From contig NZ_CP054258.1 in the NCBI RefSeq assembly GCF_024181585.1, positions 744,001-808,000 on the forward strand: DNA of 64,000 nt, given 5' to 3'. This stretch comes from Treponema socranskii subsp. buccale (lineage in GTDB: Bacteria; Spirochaetota; Spirochaetia; Treponematales; Treponemataceae). Numbering within the stretch: the stretch's first letter is position 1; each line of letters starts with the position of its first letter. This document shows positions 9,185 to 17,864 of this stretch, piece after piece. The notes under the pieces are model-generated. The model was not told where the DNA came from. It was given only the letters and a program-made list of their open reading frames with translations, and did not search any database. A program made the translations under genes and the position numbers.

Positions 9185-9320
9185 ATCCTAAGCCGTTTTC
9201 CATCATATCTGAACGGCGTTATTATCTTTTATAATCCGTATATTCGTATTTCATAAAAAATTTCTTGCAGAATTTGGAAACTCGTGTTACTATAATTGGC
9301 AAAAAAGGAGGTCATTATAT

Positions 9321-10712
9321 ATGACAGGTTTACCGTTTATTTTTGTTTTTGTCATTGCGATCATTGTCATGGTTTTAGCAATTTCAAAATTCAAAATTCA
9401 TCCCTTTATTTCGATCATGTGTATTTCGTTGCTGCTCGGTTTGATCGCCGGTATTCCGCTCGTCGACATGAAAACCGCCGACGGAAAAACGGTGCAGGGA
9501 CTTGCAAACGTTATCGGCGCGGGCTTTGCCGGTACGTTTACGAGCATCGGCATCGTCATCATCCTCGGTGCGCTCATCGGCTCGATACTTGAAAAAACGG
9601 GAGCTGCGCTGAAACTCGCGGACATGATCATTCATCTCGTCGGAAAAAATCACCCCGTCCTCGCCGTAGAGCTCATGGGCTGGGTCGTTTCCATTCCCGT
9701 GTTTTGCGATTCGGGTTTCGTCATTTTGAATCCCATCCGCAAAGCGCTTGTCAACAGAACCGCCGCTTCTTCCGTGGCGATGACGGCGGGACTTTCATTC
9801 GGTTTGTATATTTCGCACGTATTTATCCCGCCGACGCCGGGACCTATCGCCGCTGCGAATACGCTCGGTATCGGCGATAACCTTTTGCTCGTCATGGGTA
9901 TGGGAGCGCTGTGTTCTATTTTGCCGCTTATCGCAGGCTATTTTTTTGCCAAATATATCGGCACCCGTGTCCGTGCAGACGATGAAGCCGATGCGGGACA
10001 GGTGACGAAAAGCTACGAACAGCTCGTCGCCGAATTCAAAAAACTTCCGAACGGCTTTAACGCGCTCGCGCCGATCGTCGTTCCCGTTATTCTCATGGCG
10101 GCATCCTCTGTCGTTACGATGGCAAAAATGCAAGGTTTCGGAATCGATGTTGTTAAATTCCTCGGAACTCCGGTTATCGCGCTCGGCGTCGGTACCGCCT
10201 TTGCGGTGCTGCAGCTCAAGCTTGCCGATAAAATAAAAGATTTTTATGCGATCGTGGAAGAAACGCTCAAAGTGACCGGCCCGATTTTGTTTATCACTGC
10301 GGCGGGCGGCGTGCTCGGAAAGGTTATCGCGTCTTCCGATATGGTAAACTATATCAAAATGCACGCGACGGTGCTTCAAACGATGGGCATCCTTTTCCCG
10401 TTTATCCTCTCGGCGATTTTGAAAACGGCTCAAGGCTCTTCGACCGTCGCCCTCGTAACTTCTGCGGGCATCATTGCGCCGCTGCTTCCGGTGCTCGGTC
10501 TCGATTCTCCGGTACGCGCTGCGCTCGCGTGTATGGCGATCGGCGCCGGCGCCATGACCGTAAGTCACGCGAACGATTCGTACTTCTGGGTCGTTACGAA
10601 CTTCGGCGCCATGTCGCCCGAACGCGGCTATAAAACGCAAACGCTCGGTACGCTCGTGCTCGGCATCGCAGGCGTCATCGAAATATTTATTCTGTCGCTT
10701 TTCCTGCATTGA
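9321..10712 (+). CDS. GntP-family permease (gluconate or related sugar acid)
   Basis: This 463-residue, very hydrophobic protein has about 12 membrane segments and the usual GntP-family length. Recognisable stretches include AQGSSTVALVTSAG in the second half and ANDSYFWVVTNFG near the C-terminus. GntP proteins import gluconate, glycerate or similar acids with protons. An AGGAGG eight bases before the ATG fixes the start. A TATAAT at about 9293 may be its promoter. It stands alone with its own terminator and has no kinase beside it, so the substrate is open. Confidence 0.9.
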   Translation: MTGLPFIFVFVIAIIVMVLAISKFKIHPFISIMCISLLLGLIAGIPLVDMKTADGKTVQGLANVIGAGFAGTFTSIGIVIILGALIGSILEKTGAALKLADMIIHLVGKNHPVLAVELMGWVVSIPVFCDSGFVILNPIRKALVNRTAASSVAMTAGLSFGLYISHVFIPPTPGPIAAANTLGIGDNLLLVMGMGALCSILPLIAGYFFAKYIGTRVRADDEADAGQVTKSYEQLVAEFKKLPNGFNALAPIVVPVILMAASSVVTMAKMQGFGIDVVKFLGTPVIALGVGTAFAVLQLKLADKIKDFYAIVEETLKVTGPILFITAAGGVLGKVIASSDMVNYIKMHATVLQTMGILFPFILSAILKTAQGSSTVALVTSAGIIAPLLPVLGLDSPVRAALACMAIGAGAMTVSHANDSYFWVVTNFGAMSPERGYKTQTLGTLVLGIAGVIEIFILSLFLH

Positions 10713-10718
10713 TTTCGA

Positions 10719-10759
10719 AGCGGAGAGACCCCGTGATTTTCGGGGCTCTCCGCTTTTTT
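10719..10759 (+). terminator. rho-independent terminator after the GntP permease
   Basis: AGCGGAGAG-A-CCCCG pairs with CGGGGCTCTCCGCT (one bulged A, short loop), followed by TTTTTT. It lies seven bases after the gtnP-family stop codon. Confidence 0.9.
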
Positions 10760-10787
10760 GCCGATTCCGTCGAAGTCGGCTTGCGGT

Positions 10788-10952
10788 TTATTTTTTATTG
10801 TCGTTTTTGCCGTGTTTTCGGGAAATTTGTTTTTGTTTTTCGGACGTAAGGAATTCGTCGAGAACCGTAATCTGCACTTTTTGATTCGGTTTCAAAGAAA
10901 GCTTTTCAAGCGGCACAAAGGTTTTTCCGTCAAAATATCCTTCGATTGTCAT
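10788..10952 (-). CDS. small protein resembling AF2212-type antitoxins
   Basis: The ATG at 10952 is chosen because GGGAGC lies just upstream; the longer frame adds nine residues without a ribosome-binding site. The 54-residue protein opens MTIEGYFDGKTFVPLEKLSL and continues KVQITVLDEFL. This beta-hairpin pattern (short strand, GxFVPLE, then VxVTVL) resembles AF2212-like/DUF104 antitoxins that pair with VapC-type toxins. The rest is a lysine-rich tail. No toxin gene is next to it, so it would be an orphan. The family call is tentative. Confidence 0.55.
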   Translation of the reverse strand: MTIEGYFDGKTFVPLEKLSLKPNQKVQITVLDEFLTSEKQKQISRKHGKNDNKK

Positions 10953-11067
10953 AGCGGCTCCCATAAAAAATACAGACACTTACAACAAAGTTTCGTACAC
11001 GGTTTAAGTATATAGCGGAAACGGAATGTATGCAAGATTTCGCGCGGTATTGGAAATTTGTTCCGCT

Positions 11068-11907
11068 TTACCGGTTCGCCAATTTTTGATTTATTTTATC
11101 CCGACGCGAATTCATATTGTAGTCGAAAAGCGAATAGCCGATCGCATTTATGCTTTTTAGGAATTGTACATATCGCGTTCCCGAAAGAATTTTTTCCGCT
11201 TCTTCCATGAGCTTTTCGCATTCCGCCGTATTTTTTTCTTCAAAATAAAACTGCGCCAGATTAATGTTTCCGTAGAACTTGTCGTAGTCGCTTTTGGCGT
11301 ACTTAAGTGCCGAGATGAAAAAATCCTTTGAAAGCTTTTTGCTTCCGCCTCCGATTGCGGGCGCATAATAATACCACCAGCCGGAAAGAGTATAGGCGAA
11401 ACTCATGGTCGGATTTTTTTTAATAACGTCGGCGTAGTCCTTTTTTTCCTGAAGTCCGATTTTTATGGATTCCGATTGCGGTAAAAACTGCATCATAGAA
11501 TTCAGCACGTCCGCCGAAGTGAGAATGAACCACGGATTCAAATCGGTACCTTCGTTTGCCCGGGTGAATTGTATAATTTTTTCGTACTGGGGGCGCAGAA
11601 TTTTTTCCATGTTCGGGGATTTCATGTCTTTGGCGTATTCGCAGTTGTAGTGCGCCGTTGAAAGCATATTGGTACACGTAATCTGCGCTTCTTCGGAAAA
11701 GGTTTTCATTTCGTCGGAGAGTGAATTACGGTATTCGATGATTTTTTCGATGCATTCGTCTTCGGTGTCGAGTGTCCTGAGTCTAAGCCTGAAATCGAAT
11801 ATTTTTTGGATGAGGGCGTTTTCTTCGGGACCGAATTCTTTTGCCGGCGCCTGAAACAATACCAAGACGGAAAACAATACCGCTGTTTTTATTACTGATT
11901 TTTTCAC
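11068..11907 (-). CDS. exported protein, possibly TPR-like helical repeat
   Basis: I start at the GTG at 11907, which places two lysines and a hydrophobic stretch ending FQAPAKEF at the N-terminus and has TAAGG just upstream. The longer frame from 11973 has no signal sequence at its front. The mature protein of about 260 residues is mostly helical, with a segment of Tyr/Trp residues (SGWWYYYAPA, near residue 170) and later helices that look like tetratricopeptide-type repeats, similar in style to treponemal periplasmic TPR proteins such as TatT. It is transcribed divergently from the GT8-acyltransferase gene, 88 bp away. Function unknown. Confidence 0.6.
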   Translation of the reverse strand: MKKSVIKTAVLFSVLVLFQAPAKEFGPEENALIQKIFDFRLRLRTLDTEDECIEKIIEYRNSLSDEMKTFSEEAQITCTNMLSTAHYNCEYAKDMKSPNMEKILRPQYEKIIQFTRANEGTDLNPWFILTSADVLNSMMQFLPQSESIKIGLQEKKDYADVIKKNPTMSFAYTLSGWWYYYAPAIGGGSKKLSKDFFISALKYAKSDYDKFYGNINLAQFYFEEKNTAECEKLMEEAEKILSGTRYVQFLKSINAIGYSLFDYNMNSRRDKINQKLANR

Positions 11908-11995
11908 CCTTACAGGATACAGAAAATCGGGATTTGTTACAAGGAAAATCGATATATTGCATAGATTTCTCAATTCGTGATAGAGTTAACAAATT

Positions 11996-13786
11996 ATGCT
12001 TGTAAACACAGCCGATAAAAAAGAAATTCCGGTATTCTTTGCTGCGGACAACAACTATGCGCTGTTTGTAGCGGTCGCTTTGGCATCGATGTTGGAAAAG
12101 GCGTCAAAAGATTACTTTTATAAGGTCTATATTTTAACGACGGACCTGTATCGTGAATATATCGAGCAGTTGGAAACCATCTGTCAAACTGCAATGCCCG
12201 GCAACGCATCCGTTGAATTTGTTTCGCTGCGGGAGGAGATGGAAAAGACTTCCGGCACTTTTCATCTGCGCGATTATTATTCGAGGGAAACCTACTGTCG
12301 AATATTCATTCCGAGATTTTTTCCTCAGTACGATAAGGTAATTTACCTCGACAGCGACCTCGTGGTGACGGGCGATATTTCCGAACTCTACAATATTGAT
12401 ATCGGCGATAATCTTGTCGGAGCCGCAATCGAAGAGGTTATGCAGTCTTTCGACGTGTTCGGAACGTATGTGGAAAAGGCTCTCGGCATTCCTCGTGAAA
12501 AATACTTCAGTGCGGGAGTTCTTCTTATAAATGCAAAAAAATATCGGGAAGAGAACATCGAGGAAAAGTTCATCGCTCTTATGAACCGATTTAAGTTCAG
12601 AGTTACCCAGGACGAGGATTATCTGAATGTGCTGTGCAAGGACAAGGTAAAATGGCTCGATGTGGGCTGGAACAAGTCCGCTTACAAGACCGAAGGTTTT
12701 GACGAAAAGAACTTAAAAATAATCCACTACAAGATAAACTGGAAGCCTTGGCATTACAACCACGTTCTTTACGAAAAATATTTTTGGGAATGCGCCGAAA
12801 AAACGCCCCTTTACGAAAATATTTTGAAAATCAAAGCTTCATACGGCATTGAGCAAAAGCGAAGCGACGCCGAAGCGTTTGAAAAACTCAAGCGGATGGC
12901 GATTGAGGATACGAACGATCCCGATAATTATCGGAACACGGTAAACAGGACGAAAACCGGACGGAATCCCGAGCGCCTTGCGATCGTAGAAAAGATAAAA
13001 GCCTATGAAAGGGAAGGGCGTTTTTCGGAGGATGTCGAATCGGATCCTCCGACCGTTCCGCTCCGTCCCGAAATGGTCGACTATCTGAATAAAAAGATTT
13101 CCAGCAAACTGTGGATGAAGTTTGCGAATATGCTCGCGCGCCGCCATATTCTCGGTCTTATGAAATCGGGACAGATGGTTATAAAAGAAGTACGCGGTCT
13201 TGAAAACTATATTCCGTTAAAAAGAACCGGCGCGATAATCACGTGCAACCACTTCAATCCCATGGATAATTTTGCCGTATACAAGGCTATAGAAAAGCAC
13301 GTCTATCACAGGGAATTGGTGAAAGTCTGCCGCGAAGGAAACTATACGAATTTTCCGGGATTTTACGGTTTTTTGTTTAAGCACTGCAATACCATGCCTT
13401 TGAGCAGCTTACCCTCCACGATGAAAAATTTTATGGATGCGGTAAAAACATATCTTTCACAGGGTAGGCATATCCTCATCTATCCCGAGCAGGCGATGTG
13501 GTGGAACTACAAAAAGCCGCGCCCGCTTACGCCCGGCGCATACCGTTTCGCCGCCGAAAACAATGCTCCCGTCATTCCGATGTTCATAACCATGGAAGAT
13601 TCCGACCGCTTGGACGGCTTCGGTTTCCCGGTGCAGGAGTATACGGTTCACATTTTGCCGCCGATCTATCCGAAGGCCGGCCTTTCCGTAAAAAAGAACG
13701 CCGAGTATATGAGGGACAGGAATTATGAAGTGTGGAAGGAAGTGTATGAATCCGCATACGGAAAACCGCTTTCCTATGCGGAATGA
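11996..13786 (+). CDS. GT8 glycosyltransferase fused to a PlsC-type acyltransferase
   Basis: This 596-residue protein has two enzyme parts. Residues about 7-280 are a family 8 glycosyltransferase: PVFFAADNNYALF at the front, the metal-binding DXD as YLDSDLVV, NAKKYREENIEEKF, and a C-terminal HYKINWKPWHY. Residues about 390-590 are a lysophosphatidate-type acyltransferase: HX4D as NHFNPMDN and the second box YPEQAMW. The arrangement predicts transfer of a hexose plus acylation of a lipid or glycan at the inner membrane face. Two separate genes for the same two activities follow, so the three probably act on one glycolipid. No ribosome-binding site is obvious. Confidence 0.85.
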   Translation: MLVNTADKKEIPVFFAADNNYALFVAVALASMLEKASKDYFYKVYILTTDLYREYIEQLETICQTAMPGNASVEFVSLREEMEKTSGTFHLRDYYSRETYCRIFIPRFFPQYDKVIYLDSDLVVTGDISELYNIDIGDNLVGAAIEEVMQSFDVFGTYVEKALGIPREKYFSAGVLLINAKKYREENIEEKFIALMNRFKFRVTQDEDYLNVLCKDKVKWLDVGWNKSAYKTEGFDEKNLKIIHYKINWKPWHYNHVLYEKYFWECAEKTPLYENILKIKASYGIEQKRSDAEAFEKLKRMAIEDTNDPDNYRNTVNRTKTGRNPERLAIVEKIKAYEREGRFSEDVESDPPTVPLRPEMVDYLNKKISSKLWMKFANMLARRHILGLMKSGQMVIKEVRGLENYIPLKRTGAIITCNHFNPMDNFAVYKAIEKHVYHRELVKVCREGNYTNFPGFYGFLFKHCNTMPLSSLPSTMKNFMDAVKTYLSQGRHILIYPEQAMWWNYKKPRPLTPGAYRFAAENNAPVIPMFITMEDSDRLDGFGFPVQEYTVHILPPIYPKAGLSVKKNAEYMRDRNYEVWKEVYESAYGKPLSYAE

Positions 13787-13805
13787 TTTCGGCATTTTTT
13801 AATCT

Positions 13806-14588
13806 ATGGCAAAGATACAAAAGGTTATTTATTATTCCGACGAACTCCGCGATGAATTTTCAACCGCTGTCATACAAGCCCGTCCGATCGATGAAAACTA
13901 CGACTACGGCGGAAAGACTTTTTCGTGGAAGGTAAAACGCTTTTTCCTTCACAGAATTTTTGCCCAGCCCATTGCCGTTCTCTATCTTAAACTCGTATTC
14001 CGTCACCGAATACTGAACCGCTCCGTCTTAAAAAAATACAAAAAAGGGCCCATGTTCGTATACGGAAACCACACGAATGTGTTTGCCGATCCGCTTGTGC
14101 CGACCTTTGTGAGTTTTCCGCAGCAGGCTTTTGTGATAGTTCACCCGAACAATGTTTCAATGCCGGTATGGGGCAAAATAATGCCCTACCTCGGAGCGCT
14201 CCCTTTGCCCGATAATTTTTCCGCGATGAAGAATTTCATCGGAACCGTAAAATACCACGTTGATCACAATAAAAGCATTTACATATATCCGGAAGCTCAT
14301 ATTTGGCCGTTCTATACAAAGATCAGACCTTTTCCGGACGTTTCGTTTAAGTATCCGATCGACTACGGCTGTCCCGTATTTTGCTTTACAAACGTTTATA
14401 AAAAACGCCGCTTTTCCGAAAATCCGAAAATGCTCACCTATGTTGACGGTCCTTTTTTTGCCGACGAAAAACTTTCTCCGAAGGAAAGGCGGCGCAAGTT
14501 GAGAGACGAAGTGTACAATGCAATGTGCCGGAGGAGCGCTCTTAACGATGTTGAAATCGTTACATACATTAAAAAAGCGAGCATATAA
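13806..14588 (+). CDS. PlsC-like acyltransferase
   Basis: This 260-residue protein has the acyltransferase boxes YGNHTNVFADPLVP and YIYPEAHIWPF. The histidine and aspartate are five residues apart (HX5D) instead of the classical four. I recall the same spacing from a clostridial subgroup of PlsC-like proteins, so it need not mean loss of activity. It should transfer an acyl group at the inner face of the cytoplasmic membrane, but the acceptor is not known. It starts 19 bp after the fusion gene and is followed at 14646 by another GT8, so the three genes look like one unit. Confidence 0.82.
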   Translation: MAKIQKVIYYSDELRDEFSTAVIQARPIDENYDYGGKTFSWKVKRFFLHRIFAQPIAVLYLKLVFRHRILNRSVLKKYKKGPMFVYGNHTNVFADPLVPTFVSFPQQAFVIVHPNNVSMPVWGKIMPYLGALPLPDNFSAMKNFIGTVKYHVDHNKSIYIYPEAHIWPFYTKIRPFPDVSFKYPIDYGCPVFCFTNVYKKRRFSENPKMLTYVDGPFFADEKLSPKERRRKLRDEVYNAMCRRSALNDVEIVTYIKKASI

Positions 14589-14645
14589 AATCAAGGAAGC
14601 TGCCCGGAAACTGAAGTTTTCGGACGGTTCCGTATAGGAGCAATC

Positions 14646-15479
14646 ATGAAAAGCATACTTTTTTGCGGAAACGATAAGGTTTTCGACGGCATGATTACGA
14701 CAATGCTTTCAATATTCAAAAGAAGCGCTTCGAAGGAAGGGATACGCTTTTACATATTCACGATGGATCTTACAAGGCTCAAAGCCGACTACACGGCGCT
14801 CAGCGACAGGCAAATCGGGTTTCTTGACGAACTTGCAAAGTCGTACAATCCCGAGCATTCCGTCGTAAAAATCGACGTTACCGACACCTATGAAAAAGAG
14901 TTCGCCCTATGCCCGAACGAAGGATGCTACTGTTCGCCTTACACGCTCATAAGGCTCTTTGCAGACATGGAGCCGCGGATTCCCGAAAAATTCCTGTACC
15001 TCGACATCGACTTGCTTTTCAACCGCGACATAGACCTCTTGTGGAACACGGACATTGGAGGTTACGAGTACGCGGCCTCCCGTGATCACTACGGAAAATT
15101 TCTTATACATCCGAATTTTATAAACGCGGGCGTGCTGCTGTTCAATATGAAAAAATGCCGCGAAACCGGACTCTTTGAAAAAAGTCGAAAACTCATAAAG
15201 ACGAAAAAACTGATATTCGCCGATGAAAGCGCGATTATCCGCAGCACCGTCAGAAAAAAAATCCTGTCGCAGCGCTTCAACGATCAAAAATTCCTTTATA
15301 GAAATACCGTAATCCGCCACTTTTCGAGGCGCCTTTTTTGGCTTCCGTATCCGCACGTTGAAAACATAAAGCAGTGGCACATCACGAAAGTTCATAAAAA
15401 ATTCGGCTACGAAAATTTCGACGATATCCTCTACGAATACGTATATCAAAAAACAAGGTTTGAGCGCGATTTTAAATAG
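14646..15479 (+). CDS. GT8-family glycosyltransferase
   Basis: This 277-residue protein has the GT8 pattern: start SILFCGNDKVFDGMIT, DXD motif YLDIDLLF, and INAGVLLFNMKKC. A TAGGAG precedes the ATG by six bases. GT8 enzymes (LPS galactosyl/glucosyltransferases, galactinol synthase-like) use UDP-sugars with retention. It is probably the last gene of the three-gene acyl/glycosyl block. Its final eight bases overlap the convergent DUF368 gene. Confidence 0.83.
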   Translation: MKSILFCGNDKVFDGMITTMLSIFKRSASKEGIRFYIFTMDLTRLKADYTALSDRQIGFLDELAKSYNPEHSVVKIDVTDTYEKEFALCPNEGCYCSPYTLIRLFADMEPRIPEKFLYLDIDLLFNRDIDLLWNTDIGGYEYAASRDHYGKFLIHPNFINAGVLLFNMKKCRETGLFEKSRKLIKTKKLIFADESAIIRSTVRKKILSQRFNDQKFLYRNTVIRHFSRRLFWLPYPHVENIKQWHITKVHKKFGYENFDDILYEYVYQKTRFERDFK

Positions 15480-16413
15480 GCCGCTCGGAATGCTCTTCAG
15501 GGGGCGAAAACTTCGAGCTTAAAAACGACATGGCTCCGCCGAGAACCAATGCTGCCGCCGAAGATAAAATCAGCGAAATGCCGTTAAACTCGGAAAGGGA
15601 TTTTAAAAAGCCGCCTTGAAAAATATTTTTTGTGAGCGGACAGATATTCAAAGCCGAACCGCACAAAAGTCCGAGAATTACGGCATATGCGTGATTCGGC
15701 GCTTTTTCCAAAAGATTTTTTATGAGTTTGGCACCGATTAAAAGTCCCGTAAGTACGCCGAATCCGTTCGGAAGAAGAAGGATCAATGCGGTAAAAAAAC
15801 TTTCAGGCAAAAAAAGTGCGGGTATGCTTTTTATGACGATCGGATACACGCCCATAATGAGCATTAAAAGCGATCCGGAAATTCCGGGCACAATCATCGC
15901 GACCGCACCCAAAACTCCGGCGACAAAAATTTTTAAGGCAAGTTTTACCGAAAAAGAAGGGAGCGGTCCCGCCATGTCTTGAGCAGTGCCGAACGATGAT
16001 TCAAGTAGGGAAAACAAAATCATAACGGCGATTCCGATAAGCGCGCAGATTATGATAGAAGCGATTTTCGATTTTTCGATTTTCGTACCTTTTTTAGTTT
16101 TCGTCGCAAGTGCGGCAAGCATCGGAATGCTGCCGATAATCAAACCCGTAAAGAAAAAATTTGTCTGTACCGGAAATTTTTCATAAAGCACGGTTATGAT
16201 TTTGCTGAAAATCAGCACGCCCGACGCCATTCCCGCAATAATCGGCAGTACGAATTTTTTGTTAAGCCGGAGTTTTTTTATATTCAGAGTTATCGCGTTG
16301 ATAAATGTATCGTAAATTCCGAAAACTACCGCGATCGTGCTTCCCGAAACGCCGGGGATCACGTTTGCCATACCGATTATAATTCCGATTGCAAGAGTAC
16401 GAAGAATATTCAT
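15472..16413 (-). CDS. DUF368 polytopic membrane protein (PopT-like)
   Basis: This 313-residue protein has about nine membrane segments and the two internal repeats typical of DUF368, each with a GxxxxxPGxSG motif: ANVIPGVSGSTIAV near residue 16 and IVPGISGSLL in the second half. Members named PopT were reported as candidates that return undecaprenyl phosphate across the membrane, which would fit the nearby glycosyltransferases. The gene overlaps the end of the GT8 gene on the opposite strand by eight bases. The transport role is taken from the family, not shown here. Confidence 0.85.
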   Translation of the reverse strand: MNILRTLAIGIIIGMANVIPGVSGSTIAVVFGIYDTFINAITLNIKKLRLNKKFVLPIIAGMASGVLIFSKIITVLYEKFPVQTNFFFTGLIIGSIPMLAALATKTKKGTKIEKSKIASIIICALIGIAVMILFSLLESSFGTAQDMAGPLPSFSVKLALKIFVAGVLGAVAMIVPGISGSLLMLIMGVYPIVIKSIPALFLPESFFTALILLLPNGFGVLTGLLIGAKLIKNLLEKAPNHAYAVILGLLCGSALNICPLTKNIFQGGFLKSLSEFNGISLILSSAAALVLGGAMSFLSSKFSPPEEHSERPI

Positions 16414-16583
16414 TGCGCAATTCTATCACAAAATCTATGGAATGTCCCGTGTAAATCAAAGTATGAATCAAAACGAGGCTATTATTATTTTTGAATTGGC
16501 TACTCTTTGGCTAACTCTTGCAGAAAGTCCATTTTTTAATCCTGTAATTTATTATATTATAAAGAATTAAAAAATACTATTTT

Positions 16584-16655
16584 CGGTCCCTACGAGAGTC
16601 GAACTCGTCTTTAAAGATTGAGAATCTTTCGTCCTAACCGATAGACGAAGGGACC
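16584..16655 (-). tRNA. tRNA-Glu (anticodon CTC)
   Basis: Read on the minus strand it begins GGTCCCTTCGTCTATCGG. The anticodon stem AAAGA/TCTTT encloses TTCTCAA, giving anticodon CTC. The T arm is ACGAG TTCGACT CTCGT, and the acceptor stem closes with AGGGACC. It lies 47 bases downstream of tRNA-Gln and probably shares its promoter. Confidence 0.93.
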
Positions 16656-16701
16656 CGATACGGAAAAAAAACCGAACACGGTGTGTGTTCGGCGTTTTGC
16701 G

Positions 16702-16772
16702 TTCCCCAAGGAGGATTCGAACCCCCACAGGCAGAACCAGAATCTGCAGTGCTACCATTACACAATCGGGGA
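16702..16772 (-). tRNA. tRNA-Gln (anticodon CTG)
   Basis: The minus strand begins TCCCCGATTGTGTAATGG. The anticodon stem GCAGA/TCTGC encloses TTCTGGT, giving anticodon CTG. The T arm is GGGGG TTCGAAT CCTCC, and the acceptor closes with TTGGGGA. It is the first gene of a two-tRNA unit. Confidence 0.93.
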
Positions 16773-16787
16773 ATATACGGTTTTATT

Positions 16788-16816
16788 ACTATACGTGTTT
16801 AGCGAACCTTTGTCAA
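16788..16816 (-). promoter_or_regulatory. promoter of the tRNA-Gln/tRNA-Glu unit
   Basis: On the minus strand TTGACA (16811-16816), a 17-base spacer and TATAGT (16788-16793) lie about 16 bases before the tRNA-Gln 5' end. Confidence 0.8.
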
Positions 16817-16981
16817 TACGGCGATGCAATGGCGATGCAATGATGCCAATGGTTGTGTCAACGGTTATCGATGCAACGGTAAACAGCGTACGCTTACAGT
16901 GCGATGCACATGTCTTGCATTGCAAGTATTTGCCGTTCGGCGTGTGCGGTGAATGAAACACACCGAGCACGTTGTCGTACT

Positions 16982-17041
16982 AAAAAAATACCGATCGGCT
17001 TTCGGCGGCGAAAGCAAATCCCGCCGCGGTTTTCCGATCGG
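16982..17041 (-). terminator. terminator after the RecA-fold ATPase gene
   Basis: The outer stem is CCGATCGG (17034-17041) with CCGATCGG (16991-16998); an inner GC-rich stem fills the loop. On the minus strand it ends in TATTTTTTT. Confidence 0.75.
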
Positions 17042-17065
17042 ATAATCGAAAGTAAAAAGTAAATC

Positions 17066-17746
17066 TTACTTTGCCGACATGAGCAGCGTTTTCGGATCGA
17101 GGTTTACCGTGCCTGCGACGGCGGTTTTATCGCGGAGTTTCAGTACGCTCATCGCAACGCCGTTTTGCGAAGCTGCGAGATGGCACACCGCATCGAAAAA
17201 GGGAAGCAGTTCCGGGCGGCAGGAACCCGCCAAATCCGTGTTCGCCTTCGTATCGCTGAACCACGCGGTCATCTTTTCTTCTTTAACGAACTTGGATACG
17301 GCTTCGATGTCTTCTTTGCTTACTTTATCCATGTTCATGCCGTCGATGACGATCGCGGAAACGGCAATGCCTCCGGCTTTCAGCGCTTTCAGCGTATTGA
17401 TCACTTTTGCAAGTGAAAAGGTTTCCTGACTGAAATTCAAAATCATGCGGTCGCGCATAATGCTGTCTTTTAATTCGGGATTATCCGCGATATTTTTTTT
17501 CTTCGCTATCTCCGTAAAGATGCTGTCGTACCACGAAATGACGTTCGAAGAGTGCTGATCGAACGAAACGTGAACGAGCTGTTCGTCTTTGAGCAGCGCA
17601 TCGAGACCGAACTGCACGAGGATCGCCGTTTTGCCGACGCCCTTTTTTGCGGTGACGAGTCCGATCTCTCCCGCTTTCAGTCCTCCGTCGGCAATATTGT
17701 CAAAGCTGCGCACCGGGCTGTAGTTGATAAGATCTTTTTTATCCAT
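17066..17746 (-). CDS. RecA/KaiC-fold P-loop ATPase, function unknown
   Basis: The ATG at 17746 has AGGAGG six bases upstream, so the 25 residues before it in the frame are discarded. The 226-residue protein has a Walker A motif TAKKGVGKTA and a Walker B-like strand AIVIDGMNMDK, with an overall layout like the DnaB/KaiC ATPase core and no DNA-binding extension. A conserved-looking VHVSFDQHSSNV follows strand two. It is 118 bp downstream of the EF-G gene on the same strand. The role is not known; a regulatory or signalling ATPase is possible. Confidence 0.7.
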   Translation of the reverse strand: MDKKDLINYSPVRSFDNIADGGLKAGEIGLVTAKKGVGKTAILVQFGLDALLKDEQLVHVSFDQHSSNVISWYDSIFTEIAKKKNIADNPELKDSIMRDRMILNFSQETFSLAKVINTLKALKAGGIAVSAIVIDGMNMDKVSKEDIEAVSKFVKEEKMTAWFSDTKANTDLAGSCRPELLPFFDAVCHLAASQNGVAMSVLKLRDKTAVAGTVNLDPKTLLMSAK

Positions 17747-17864
17747 AAGCTGCCTCCTATAAAACTTCTGCAGAATGTATGGGTCATCTCGAAAAACTCG
17801 CCTGCAGCGATTTTTTCGCAAAAAAGCGATGTCGAAACGCCGGCACCGCTTTTATCATATCTCG

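Noticed and set aside
16463-16570. A 35-codon AT-rich frame between the DUF368 gene and tRNA-Glu
   Set aside because: No ribosome-binding site, no recognisable feature, too short to support.
16821-16842. Two tandem copies of a GCGATGCAAT unit, considered as the start of a CRISPR or repeat array
   Set aside because: Only two contiguous copies, no spacers, no cas genes.
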